From contig JAJUHD010000036.1 in the NCBI GenBank assembly GCA_029268085.1, positions 1-17,043 of the forward strand: DNA of 17,043 nt, given 5' to 3'. Below are positions 1-6,975 of the stretch, piece by piece. The position numbers and the translations under genes were made by a program. Positions within the stretch are counted from its first letter, which is position 1. Each line of letters starts with the position of its first letter. The stretch is from Bacillota bacterium (GTDB lineage Bacteria > Bacillota > Clostridia > Oscillospirales > Oscillospiraceae). A model generated the notes under the pieces. The model searched no databases. It was given only the letters and a program-made list of their open reading frames with translations, and had not been told where the DNA came from.

Positions 1-1356
1 GGCGCGTCATACGGCCGCTCAGACGAGGGACACGGCGAGAAGGTGATGGTCGAATTCGTTTCGGCTAACCCGACAGGGCCAATGACAATCGGCAATGCGC
101 GCGGCGGTGTTCTTGGCGACGCGCTCGCCTCTGTGCTGGATAGAGCGGGCTATAAGGTCTGGCGCGAATTCTATGTAAACGACGCGGGCAATCAGGTGGA
201 TCTTTTCGGAAAGTCTATTGAGGCGCGCTATTTGCAGATAATCAAGGGAGAGGACGCTGTCGAATTCCCCGAAAACGGCTATCACGGTGACGATATCAAA
301 AATCTCGCACAGATGATCTTTGAACGGGATGGCGGAAAGTACCTTGATATGGACAGCGAGGAGCGTTGTAAAGCCTTTGTCGAATTTGGGCTGCCTTACA
401 ACATTTCTCTTATGAAGCAGCATCTGGAGCGCTACCGGATAAACTTTGACCAGTGGTTCCTTGAGAGCTCGCTTCACAGCAGCGGCTACGTCGAGGAGAC
501 AGTTAAGCTCCTTGAAGACGCAGGCTGCACATATGAAAAAGACGGCGCGATTTGGCTTCGCAACACTGAATTCGGAGCGGATAAGGACGAGGTCCTTCGC
601 CGTGCAAACGGCTTCTACACTTATTATGCCGTCGATATCGCATATCACCGCAACAAATTTATCGAGCGCGGTTTCGACAGGGTCATTGACGTCTGGGGCG
701 CCGACCACCACGGACATGCTATTCGCTTTGCCGCATCTATGACAGCTCCGGTGCTGGGCCTTCAGAACAAAAAGCTCGATTTCCTCATTATGCAGATGGT
801 CCGCCTCGTGCGGGGCAACGAGGTCGTGAAGGTCTCTAAGCGCACAGGCAAGGCGCTTACTCTCAACGACCTTTTGGACGAAATAGGCGTCGACGCATGC
901 AGGTTTTTCTTTAACGCCAAGCCCGATACCCATCTGGAGTTTGACCTTGACCTTGCGATACGTCAGGACAGCGAGAATCCGGTATACTACGTCCAGTATG
1001 CGCATGCGAGGATATGCAGCTTGATCGCTGCAATGGAAGAGGAGGGACATGCCGTACCGAAAGGCGGAGAGGTCAATGCGGCGCTTCTCAATACGGAGCA
1101 TGAGCGCGAGCTTATAAAGCAGCTTGCAATGTTTACAGAAGAGATAAGGCTCGCGGCTCGCGATTATGATCCGTCGCGGATAAACCGCTATGTAACGGAG
1201 CTTGCTGCGCGTTTCCACAGGTTCTATACAAGCTGCCGTATTAAGGACGCGGAGCCGGCGCTCCGCGACGCAAGGCTCATTCTCAGCGACTGCACCGAAA
1301 AGGTTATCGCAAATGCGCTGGAAATCGTCGGCGTCACTGCTCCAGAAAAGATGTGA
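1..1356 (+). CDS. argS: Arginyl-tRNA synthetase (3' part; 5' end outside window)
   Basis: Class I aminoacyl-tRNA synthetase that charges tRNA-Arg in the cytoplasm. The frame is open from base 1, so the first roughly 110 residues (the N-terminal tRNA-recognition domain of a family of about 560) lie upstream. About 451 residues are visible. The SANPTGPM segment followed by the HIGH-equivalent is near bases 61-105, and the KMSKS-equivalent appears as KVSKRTGK near 828-855. The C-terminal part, with the HARICSL segment onward to the TGA at 1354-1356, fits the DALR anticodon-binding domain. Oddity: the HIGH motif reads TIGN, with Thr where the first His normally stands. A perfect 11-bp hairpin follows the stop. 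Identity is firm from motif order and spacing; the missing start cannot be judged. Confidence 0.96.
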   Translation, partial: GASYGRSDEGHGEKVMVEFVSANPTGPMTIGNARGGVLGDALASVLDRAGYKVWREFYVNDAGNQVDLFGKSIEARYLQIIKGEDAVEFPENGYHGDDIKNLAQMIFERDGGKYLDMDSEERCKAFVEFGLPYNISLMKQHLERYRINFDQWFLESSLHSSGYVEETVKLLEDAGCTYEKDGAIWLRNTEFGADKDEVLRRANGFYTYYAVDIAYHRNKFIERGFDRVIDVWGADHHGHAIRFAASMTAPVLGLQNKKLDFLIMQMVRLVRGNEVVKVSKRTGKALTLNDLLDEIGVDACRFFFNAKPDTHLEFDLDLAIRQDSENPVYYVQYAHARICSLIAAMEEEGHAVPKGGEVNAALLNTEHERELIKQLAMFTEEIRLAARDYDPSRINRYVTELAARFHRFYTSCRIKDAEPALRDARLILSDCTEKVIANALEIVGVTAPEKM

Positions 1357-1364
1357 TTCCATAG

Positions 1365-1389
1365 GATCCCCGCTCGGTGAGCGGGGATC
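1365..1389. terminator. Hairpin between convergent argS and spmB
   Basis: A perfect 11-bp stem (GATCCCCGCTC with GAGCGGGGATC) encloses a 3-base loop, 9 bases after the argS stop and 3 bases from the spmB stop. It can serve both convergent genes. The T-tract on either side is poor (ATTTA on the plus strand), so termination may be inefficient or factor-assisted. Confidence 0.6.
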
Positions 1390-1391
1390 AT

Positions 1392-1913
1392 TTACCCCCA
1401 GAAAAGCCTAGTAAAAAAGGCCGCCGCGAGAAAACCTGTGAGGTCTGCGATGAGCGCTGCGGGGATAGCGTAGCGGCTGTTTTTTACGCCTGCCGCACCG
1501 AAATATACGGCGATGACATAGAAGGTGGTTTCGGTTGAGCCGAGCATCACGGCGGCGCAGCGCCCTACAAAGGAATCCGCGCCGCTGTTTTTGATTATAT
1601 CACTGCCTACGGCGAGAGCACCGCTTCCGCTCAAGGGGCGGAGCAGCATAAGCGGCACTGTTTCCGCAGGTATCCCCAGCCTTGTCAGCAGAGGTGAAAG
1701 CAGGGAGCTAAGCGCGTCGACAGCACCGCTTGCCCGAAGCATGTAGATGCAGGGCAGCAGCGTGATGAGAGCGGGAGCAATCCCCAAAACGGTTTTCAGC
1801 CCGTTTTTCGCCCCATCGGTCATACCCGAGAAAACGTCCGTGCCGCGCCTTAGTGCGCAAAGCATAACGAAAGCGATTATAACGGGAACAAGAAGCTCTC
1901 CAATAAGCGTCAT
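1392..1913 (-). CDS. spmB: Spore maturation protein B
   Basis: Integral membrane protein of 173 residues, the usual SpmB size. SpmB works with SpmA; in Bacillus the pair is needed for proper dehydration of the spore core, and both belong to the nucleoside-recognition (Gate) domain family. Visible features are long hydrophobic segments and conserved-looking family stretches: LRPLSGSGALAV in the middle, then GSTETTFYVIAVYFG and a final hydrophobic helix. The start at 1913 is chosen because its ATG overlaps the spmA TGA (ATGA). The frame stays open upstream to 2096, but that part overlaps spmA and is basic and Cys/Tyr/Arg-rich, unlike SpmB. It is co-transcribed with and probably translationally coupled to spmA. 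Confidence 0.93.
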   Translation of the reverse strand: MTLIGELLVPVIIAFVMLCALRRGTDVFSGMTDGAKNGLKTVLGIAPALITLLPCIYMLRASGAVDALSSLLSPLLTRLGIPAETVPLMLLRPLSGSGALAVGSDIIKNSGADSFVGRCAAVMLGSTETTFYVIAVYFGAAGVKNSRYAIPAALIADLTGFLAAAFFTRLFWG

Positions 1914-2491
1914 GTCCGTAAAAAGTGCCGGAAGAGTTTTGCGGCGAGGATGCCGGCCGATACGGACAATATGGATGAGAGCCAGACAGCGGGTATAATA
2001 TCGAAGGGCGCGGCAGCACCGAACGAGGCGCGCAGGGAAGCGACTGTCGCGGGAATAAGCTGAATGGATGCGGTATTCATAACTACAAGCAGGCAAAGCT
2101 CGTCTGAAGCTGAATCCAGCCCCGATAAGCGTTTAAGACCCACGGCAGCCTTAATGCCGGCTGGGGTGGCGGCGTTCCCGAGACCCAGAAGATTTGCGGA
2201 AACGTTCGTGGAGAGCGCATCCATGGTTTCGGGATCCTTCGCCGCGGTCGGATACAGCCATGACAGTACCGGACGCATGAACTTAGAAAGTTTTTCGGAG
2301 AGGCCAGCGCGCCGCATGAGCTCCATTACCCCTGACCAGAGACATATCATACCACTCAGCGAAATGCACAAAGAGACGGCATCCTTTGCTCCGGCTACCG
2401 CGGCGGCTGAAAGTGCCGTCAGGCTGCCGTTAAGAGCGGCAAAAACAAGAGAAAACACAACTATCAAGGTTATTATTATACTGAAGAGCAT
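1910..2491 (-). CDS. spmA: Spore maturation protein A
   Basis: Membrane protein of 193 residues, partner of SpmB in spore core dehydration. The N-terminus is a hydrophobic helix (LFSIIITLIVVFSLVFAAL), followed by SLSGMICLWSGVMELMRRAGL and the SpmA-like segment TNVSANLLGLGNAATPAGIK. The ATG at 2491 is preferred because an AAAGGAG ribosome binding site lies about 9 bases upstream and the protein then begins directly with the membrane helix. A longer frame to 2551 adds 20 non-conserved residues. The stop overlaps the spmB start by an ATGA. A CATACTTG box at 2532-2539 (minus strand) resembles a sporulation-sigma -10 element, but no convincing -35 was found. Confidence 0.93.
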   Translation of the reverse strand: MLFSIIITLIVVFSLVFAALNGSLTALSAAAVAGAKDAVSLCISLSGMICLWSGVMELMRRAGLSEKLSKFMRPVLSWLYPTAAKDPETMDALSTNVSANLLGLGNAATPAGIKAAVGLKRLSGLDSASDELCLLVVMNTASIQLIPATVASLRASFGAAAPFDIIPAVWLSSILSVSAGILAAKLFRHFLRT

Positions 2492-2622
2492 AGTTTTTAA
2501 TCTCCTTTTAATGTTGGCGTGGAATAATGGCCAAGTATGTTTTACAGGCATTTTTCTTTTATGTTTTAGATTGTGAAAAATAACAAAAATTGTGAATTAC
2601 TAATAAATATTCAAAATTTTGT

Positions 2623-2650
2623 TTGACAATCATACTAAATTCTATATAAT
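2623..2650 (+). promoter_or_regulatory. Sigma-A promoter of abrB
   Basis: Perfect TTGACA (2623-2628), a 16-base spacer and perfect TATAAT (2645-2650), in an AT-rich stretch 64 bases before the abrB start. Both hexamers match consensus exactly, so strong vegetative transcription is expected unless repressed. Confidence 0.85.
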
Positions 2651-2713
2651 TTTATTTAGAAAGAGATATAATTATTGTAAAGAAAAGCTTTAAAGCTCGG
2701 GGAGGACAAATTT

Positions 2714-2959
2714 ATGAAATCGACAGGCATAGTGAGAAAAGTGGATGAACTCGGGCGAATCGTGTTGCCAATCGAACTCCGCCGAACCCTAGACATCGCA
2801 GAAAAGGACTCGTTGGAGATATATGTTGACGATGATTCCATTATTCTGCGTAAGTATCAGCCGGCCTGCATTTTCTGTGACAACGCCAAGGATGTTGTTG
2901 TATACAGAGGCAAAAACGTATGCAAAGACTGTATTAAATCGTTGGAAGAAGTAAAATAG
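2714..2959 (+). CDS. abrB: AbrB-family transition-state regulator with C-terminal zinc-binding motif
   Basis: DNA-binding protein of 81 residues. Residues 1-50 form the swapped-hairpin AbrB domain (MKSTGIVRKVDELGRIVLPI onward), very close to Bacillus AbrB, which represses stationary-phase and early sporulation genes during growth. The C-terminal third differs from Bacillus AbrB. It carries two CxxC pairs (C52/C55 and C70/C73) that probably bind zinc, an arrangement I associate with clostridial homologues. GGGGAGG lies about 8-14 bases before the ATG, and a perfect consensus promoter precedes it. The gene stands alone with its own terminator. The family is certain; the zinc binding and target genes are inferred. 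Confidence 0.93.
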   Translation: MKSTGIVRKVDELGRIVLPIELRRTLDIAEKDSLEIYVDDDSIILRKYQPACIFCDNAKDVVVYRGKNVCKDCIKSLEEVK

Positions 2960-2971
2960 CATAATTGATAT

Positions 2972-3000
2972 AAACCCGCGCAGTTCTGCTGCGCGGGTTT
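2972..3000 (+). terminator. Terminator of abrB
   Basis: A perfect 12-bp inverted repeat (AAACCCGCGCAG with CTGCGCGGGTTT) with a 5-base loop, 12 bases after the abrB stop. The stem ends in TTT followed by ATAAAT, so the T-tract is short but the stem is very stable. Confidence 0.75.
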
Positions 3001-3012
3001 ATAAATGACAAA

Positions 3013-3043
3013 GCTCCCCTGTCGTGCAAATCGGCAGGGGAGC
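3013..3043 (-). terminator. Terminator of the minus-strand membrane-protein gene
   Basis: A 9-bp perfect stem (GCTCCCCTG with CAGGGGAGC) around a 13-base loop, located just past the stop at 3062. Read on the minus strand it is followed by TTTGTCATTTAT, a usable U-rich tail. Together with the abrB hairpin it insulates two convergent genes. Confidence 0.65.
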
Positions 3044-3061
3044 AATATTTTATACTTGAAC

Positions 3062-3838
3062 TCAGGATATGTTTTCAGCGCTGTTAAGCTGGCTGAAAGA
3101 AAGGATGACTATCGAGGCGGCGAAGCCGAAGGTAATTAACTGCTCGCCGACGGGATAGGTATCAACGAGAACAGAAATCCCCATGAATACGCCGAGAAGA
3201 CCGAAATAAAGTGAAGCGAGAGGTCTGGGCTTGTTGAAAACAAAGCCGGCGATGTAATAAAAAGCAAGTATCATGGCGCAGATAGTTAGGAGTCTTGGCG
3301 CAAAATGCCATATGACGGGGTCTGAAGCGCTGTATTTATAGGCGGCTATCAGCCAGAAGCAAAGGAAAAACACGGTTGTGACAGCGCCGAAAACACCGCT
3401 CTTTTTTTCCTTCTTTGGCTTATCGACCGACATGATGAGCGAGGCGAGCCCGAAGGCGCACAAGATGCTGAACAGACCAAGTATAAGGTCAAAAGCGGAC
3501 TTGGATGTGGTTACGGCGCGGTACAGAGTGAGAAGACCGCCGACTCCGACCAAAGCGCCGATGATAACGGCTGCAACAGAGACAAAGGGAATTGTCTTCG
3601 CATAGACCTCGGGATAGCCGGAAGCAAATTTTAAATGCCTGTATTCACGGAGCCAGACCAAAAGGAGGATCGCGAAAAGCACGGCGAAAAGCATTACGGC
3701 ATAGCTCCATGGAGAATGGGGAATCGCAAGCCCGGTATCCGCCTCAAATGCATTGATGTTTTGCAGCCAGCGGAGGAAGCCTCCGAAAACACCCATAATG
3801 ACGGCAAAGCCGCAGAGTATTAATGATTTTTTTCGCAT
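3062..3838 (-). CDS. Unrecognised integral membrane protein, about eight membrane segments
   Basis: I do not recognise a family. From the ATG at 3838 the product has 258 residues with about eight hydrophobic segments, near residues 5-25, 45-63, 83-105, 116-137, 148-167, 181-201, 208-226 and 232-249. A basic loop (DKPKKEKK, about 139-146) lies between the fourth and fifth. No catalytic motif, binding motif or signal peptidase site stands out. The ATG at 3838 is preferred over the in-frame TTG at 3856 because GGAAGGG sits just upstream of it. The gene is divergent from spoIID, with 132 bases between the starts, so a sporulation or envelope role is conceivable but unproven. Its high hydrophobicity and good ribosome binding site argue that it is a real gene. 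Confidence 0.75.
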   Translation of the reverse strand: MRKKSLILCGFAVIMGVFGGFLRWLQNINAFEADTGLAIPHSPWSYAVMLFAVLFAILLLVWLREYRHLKFASGYPEVYAKTIPFVSVAAVIIGALVGVGGLLTLYRAVTTSKSAFDLILGLFSILCAFGLASLIMSVDKPKKEKKSGVFGAVTTVFFLCFWLIAAYKYSASDPVIWHFAPRLLTICAMILAFYYIAGFVFNKPRPLASLYFGLLGVFMGISVLVDTYPVGEQLITFGFAASIVILSFSQLNSAENIS

Positions 3839-3970
3839 ATTACCCTTCCAGTCCAAATATAATAACAGCGGAACCGGCTACTAATGTCGGTTTAATTGCC
3901 AATTCCTTATTCGATTTATCCATTCTATACTTTTTTTACATCAGCGTCAATACAAAAGGGGAAGTGAAAG

Positions 3971-4978
3971 ATGAAACGAATCATATGGGTTTCAATATTA
4001 CTTGCTATGGCTGCCATAATTATGCCGGCTCTTTTCATGCAGGAAAATGCAAGCGGAGAATACATCTCGGACGAGCCTTCACCGGCTGTTTCCGAAAGCG
4101 TTTCCCCCTCGCCCAGCCCCGCCGCCGTTTACGAAAAAGTGCCTGATAATGAAAACACCATAACGGTTCTGAATGGAGACAAGGTCGAGGAAGTGACGAT
4201 GGCGGATTATCTGCCCTATGTTCTTGCGGCTGAGGTACCGGCGACCTTTTCCGAAGAGGCGCTGAAGGCGCAGGCGGTCGCGGCAAGAACCTACATAGTG
4301 TATTGCACCAAGCACAAAAATCCCAAACACCCGCAGGCGGATATCTGCACCGAATCGGGCTGCTGTATGGCTTATTTAGAGGAAACGGAGCTTCGGGGAA
4401 ACTGGGGGGACAAGTTCGACGAGAACATGGGACGGATAAGAAGTGCAGTTACGGATACGGATGGGCAGGTACTGACATATGCCGGTGAGCCGATCCTCGC
4501 TTCCTTCCATTCCTCTTCTGCGGGAAAGACCGAGAACGGCAGCGAACTCTGGGGCGATGTGCCATATCTCGTAAGCGTGAACAGCCCCGAAACAGAGACC
4601 GACGTTCCGAACTATGTGACGACCGTCGAGGTTTCAAAGGACAATTTTCGCGAGACGGTGCTGCTCCTCAAATCCGATGCCAAGTTTTCTGATGACCCGG
4701 CTCAATGGGTCACGGATACGGAACTGGACGAAAGCGGCAGGGTGAGGAACATGACGATCGGCGGCGTTGTCCTCACCGGTCCGGAAATTAGGAAGCTGTT
4801 CGAGCTGCGCAGCACAGCGTTTACGCTCGAATACAAGGACGGCATTTTTTTGTTCACCGTGACGGGCTATGGCCACGGTCTGGGCATGAGCCAGTACGGA
4901 GCGAACGTGATGGCGCGGAACGGCTTCGATTATCGTGAAATCCTTTCGCATTATTATCCTGAAACAGAGCTGAACTGA
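3971..4978 (+). CDS. spoIID: Stage II sporulation protein D, peptidoglycan lytic transglycosylase
   Basis: Membrane-anchored lytic transglycosylase of the SpoIID/LytB family. With SpoIIP and SpoIIM it degrades septal peptidoglycan so that the mother cell can engulf the forespore. In the 335 residues, 4-22 form the membrane anchor, about 30-60 a Ser/Pro-rich linker, and about 70 onward the catalytic domain. Glu88 in AAEVP is at the position of the known catalytic Glu. EALKAQAVAARTY (about 96-108) is a family signature, and H120, C126 and C132 match the spacing of the zinc ligands described for clostridial SpoIID. GYGHGLGMSQYGA near the C-terminus is another signature. AAAGGGG lies about 10 bases before the ATG. 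In Bacillus the gene is sigma-E dependent; no clear sigma-E promoter was recognised here. SpoIIP and SpoIIM are not in the window. Confidence 0.95.
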   Translation: MKRIIWVSILLAMAAIIMPALFMQENASGEYISDEPSPAVSESVSPSPSPAAVYEKVPDNENTITVLNGDKVEEVTMADYLPYVLAAEVPATFSEEALKAQAVAARTYIVYCTKHKNPKHPQADICTESGCCMAYLEETELRGNWGDKFDENMGRIRSAVTDTDGQVLTYAGEPILASFHSSSAGKTENGSELWGDVPYLVSVNSPETETDVPNYVTTVEVSKDNFRETVLLLKSDAKFSDDPAQWVTDTELDESGRVRNMTIGGVVLTGPEIRKLFELRSTAFTLEYKDGIFLFTVTGYGHGLGMSQYGANVMARNGFDYREILSHYYPETELN

Positions 4979-5011
4979 AGCTCATGCGTGTGCAGATTCG
5001 ATATATTTAAC

Positions 5012-5040
5012 TTGAGATTTTAGTCAGTTTGTTATATAAT
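5012..5040 (+). promoter_or_regulatory. Sigma-A promoter of the malic enzyme gene
   Basis: TTGAGA (5012-5017), a 17-base spacer and TATAAT (5035-5040), ending 38 bases before the start codon. One mismatch in the -35 and none in the -10. It sits in the gap after spoIID, so the malic enzyme is probably expressed independently of sporulation. Confidence 0.75.
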
Positions 5041-5078
5041 CCGTTTTGAAAAAGAAATACCGCTAAGGAGCGATTGCA

Positions 5079-6257
5079 ATGGATTATATGGAGCTGTCAC
5101 TGCAGAAGCACTACGAATGGGGAGGGAAGATAGATTACGCCGCAAAGATGCCGATAAGGAACAAGGAAGACCTGAGCGTAGCCTATACGCCCGGCGTTGC
5201 CAGACCATGCGAGGTGATACGTGACAACCCCGATAAAAGCTTTGAGCTCACAAACCGCCATAACCTTGTCGCTGTAATAACGGACGGGACGGCGGTGCTG
5301 GGACTGGGCGATATCGGCCCTGAAGCTGCCATGCCCGTTATGGAGGGTAAATGCGTTCTGTTTAAAGCCCTCGGAGGGGTGGACGCTCTGCCGCTCTGCG
5401 TCCGCACTAAGGATGTGGACGAATTTGTGCACACGGTCTCGCTCCTGCTTGGCAGCTTCGGCGGAGTGAATCTTGAGGATATCTCCGCTCCGCGCTGCTT
5501 CGAAATCGAGCGCAAGCTCAAGGAAATCAGCGATATTCCGATATTTCACGACGACCAGCACGGAACTGCGGTCGTAACCTTGGCGGCTACGCTCAACGCC
5601 CTCAAGGTCGTCGGGAAAAAGCTCGAGGATGTGCGCGTGGTGACCTGCGGAGCGGGCGCGGCAGGAGTTGCGATAATCAAGCTCCTTCTTAAAATGGGCC
5701 TGAAAGACGTTATAATGTGCGACCGTCAGGGAGCTATATATAAGGGCCGCGAGGGACTTAACGAGTCCAAGGCCGAGATTGCGGAGCTGACGAATAAATC
5801 AGGCGTTAAGGGCAGCCTTTCGGACGCTGTAAAGGGTGCCGATATTTTCATCGGCGTATCGTCGCCCGGAACGGTAACTGAGGATATGGTGAGGTCAATG
5901 GCTCCGAAGCCCATACTATTCCCCATGTCGAACCCTACGCCGGAGATCATGCCTGACCTTGCTGAAAAAGCGGGTGCCGCGGTCGTTGGAACCGGGCGGA
6001 GCGATTTCAAAAACCAGATAAACAACGTCATGGCTTTCCCAGGAATATTTAGGGGTGCGCTGGACGTACGCGCTTCGGAGATTAACGATGAGATGAAGGT
6101 CGCGGCGGCTATGGCGCTCGCGGGGCTTGTATCTGAAAGCGAGCTTAGCGCAGATTTCATCCTTCCCGCCGCCTTTGACCCGCGCGTCGCGCCGACGGTC
6201 GCAGCGGCGGTTGCGGAGGCTGCGATTATAACCGGTGTTGCGAGGATCGGAAAATAA
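5079..6257 (+). CDS. NAD(P)-dependent malic enzyme (decarboxylating)
   Basis: Cytoplasmic enzyme that converts malate to pyruvate and CO2 with reduction of NAD(P). At 392 residues it is the short bacterial form, lacking the phosphotransacetylase-like extension of E. coli MaeB. Catalytic and metal-site segments are visible: YTPGVA (Tyr36), the EGKCVLFK stretch with Lys91, LEDI with Glu132 and Asp133, and the HDDQHGTA motif (157-164). The Rossmann motif GAGAAG (191-196) binds the dinucleotide. Cofactor preference cannot be fixed by eye. AAGGAG lies 8 bases before the ATG at 5079, which decides the start against the Met three codons later. It has its own promoter and terminator, so it is monocistronic. 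In anaerobes such enzymes link malate to pyruvate and supply reductant. Confidence 0.95.
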   Translation: MDYMELSLQKHYEWGGKIDYAAKMPIRNKEDLSVAYTPGVARPCEVIRDNPDKSFELTNRHNLVAVITDGTAVLGLGDIGPEAAMPVMEGKCVLFKALGGVDALPLCVRTKDVDEFVHTVSLLLGSFGGVNLEDISAPRCFEIERKLKEISDIPIFHDDQHGTAVVTLAATLNALKVVGKKLEDVRVVTCGAGAAGVAIIKLLLKMGLKDVIMCDRQGAIYKGREGLNESKAEIAELTNKSGVKGSLSDAVKGADIFIGVSSPGTVTEDMVRSMAPKPILFPMSNPTPEIMPDLAEKAGAAVVGTGRSDFKNQINNVMAFPGIFRGALDVRASEINDEMKVAAAMALAGLVSESELSADFILPAAFDPRVAPTVAAAVAEAAIITGVARIGK

Positions 6258-6367
6258 CGTTGGGCGTGCCTTCCAAGGAGCTGTTTAGGTTCTAAAAGCC
6301 GGTGCTTGCGTTTCCGCGAATCGCAAGGATATTCCGGTCCGCCGTATGCGAGGAATGCTGCAAATAA

Positions 6368-6400
6368 AAGAACGCGAGGTTTTCCTCGCGCTCTTCTTAT
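6368..6400. terminator. Bidirectional terminator between malic enzyme and thioesterase genes
   Basis: A stem of 7 perfect G/C-rich pairs (CGCGAGG with CCTCGCG), extended by further A-T pairs after one mismatch, with a TTTT loop. T-rich tracts flank it on both strands: CTTCTTATCTTTT on plus and TTCTTTTATTTG on minus. The position between two convergent stops fits use by both genes. Confidence 0.8.
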
Positions 6401-6415
6401 CTTTTGAAGGAATGG

Positions 6416-6862
6416 TCAGGTATAAAACACCGTAAATGTAGCCTCTGCGACAAGGCGGTTTTGATCGTCGTAGGCTCTCGCTTCGACCACCGAAAGCGTC
6501 TTTCCGATTTTTATTGGTTCCGCTTTGGCGATGAGATAGGTCCCCAGAGCGGGGCGCAGAAAGTAAATGTTTGCCGCCTGCGTTACACAGCGGCGATCGA
6601 CATTTGCCGCTGCGAAGCCTGCGGCTACGTCACAGATCGCGAACACGATACCGCCGTGCGCTATGCCCTGAGAGTTTACGGTATCGGGTGTCAGCTCGAC
6701 TTTGCACGAGGCGTAATCGTCGCGGAGTTCCGTCAGCTTGATGCCGTTATGATAATTGAAGTCCGGGACATCGTTCATATAGTCGATAATTCGAGCAAAG
6801 CGCTCTTCCTTAGTCATTTGCTGTCCAGCCAGTTTTTCTTCATAGCTATAATCTTCATCCAT
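6416..6862 (-). CDS. PaaI-like hotdog-fold acyl-CoA thioesterase
   Basis: Predicted single-domain hotdog thioesterase of 148 residues, a normal length for the PaaI/YdiI group, which hydrolyses acyl-CoA or hydroxyphenylacetyl-CoA-type thioesters. The HGG motif is at residues 69-71 in the IAHGGIVFAICDVAAG segment, with Asp78 in the position of the usual acidic catalytic residue on the long helix. The C-terminus shows the expected strand pattern (ANIYFLRPA, TLSVVEARAYDD, AEATFTVFYT). GGAGGAG lies 10 bases upstream of the ATG at 6862. The start is 50 bases beyond the clpC terminator hairpin on the same strand, so expression may come partly from read-through; no own promoter was identified. The substrate cannot be inferred from context. 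Confidence 0.88.
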   Translation of the reverse strand: MDEDYSYEEKLAGQQMTKEERFARIIDYMNDVPDFNYHNGIKLTELRDDYASCKVELTPDTVNSQGIAHGGIVFAICDVAAGFAAANVDRRCVTQAANIYFLRPALGTYLIAKAEPIKIGKTLSVVEARAYDDQNRLVAEATFTVFYT

Positions 6863-6911
6863 TTATGTTTTTCTCCTCCGATAGGGCTTGCCTTACAAGG
6901 TCAATCCGCGT

Positions 6912-6944
6912 AAAAATACTCCTGCTCACAGGCAGGAGTATTTT
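6912..6944 (-). terminator. Terminator of the ctsR-mcsA-clpC operon
   Basis: A perfect 13-bp inverted repeat (AAAATACTCCTGC with GCAGGAGTATTTT) around a 6-base loop, 31 bases past the clpC stop. On the minus strand the stem runs into TTTTT, a classic rho-independent terminator. The thioesterase gene starts 50 bases further on. Confidence 0.9.
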
Positions 6945-6975
6945 AACACTATTCACTAAATAATAAAAGAGTTTT

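Noticed and set aside
19..1362. A 447-codon open frame on the minus strand opposite argS
   Set aside because: It mirrors argS almost exactly and argS has complete class I synthetase signatures. The antisense frame shows no family motif and is a codon-bias shadow.
1914..2096. N-terminal extension of spmB
   Set aside because: Composition is Arg/Tyr/Cys-rich and overlaps spmA. The ATGA-coupled ATG at 1913 gives the normal family length.
3857..3970. A sigma-E promoter for spoIID
   Set aside because: Segments such as CATTCTATACT and CAATACAA partly resemble a sigma-E -10, but none pairs with a convincing -35 at the right distance.
3823..4146. A 107-codon plus-strand frame overlapping the start of spoIID
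   Set aside because: Out of frame with spoIID, whose ribosome binding site, membrane anchor and catalytic domain are clear.
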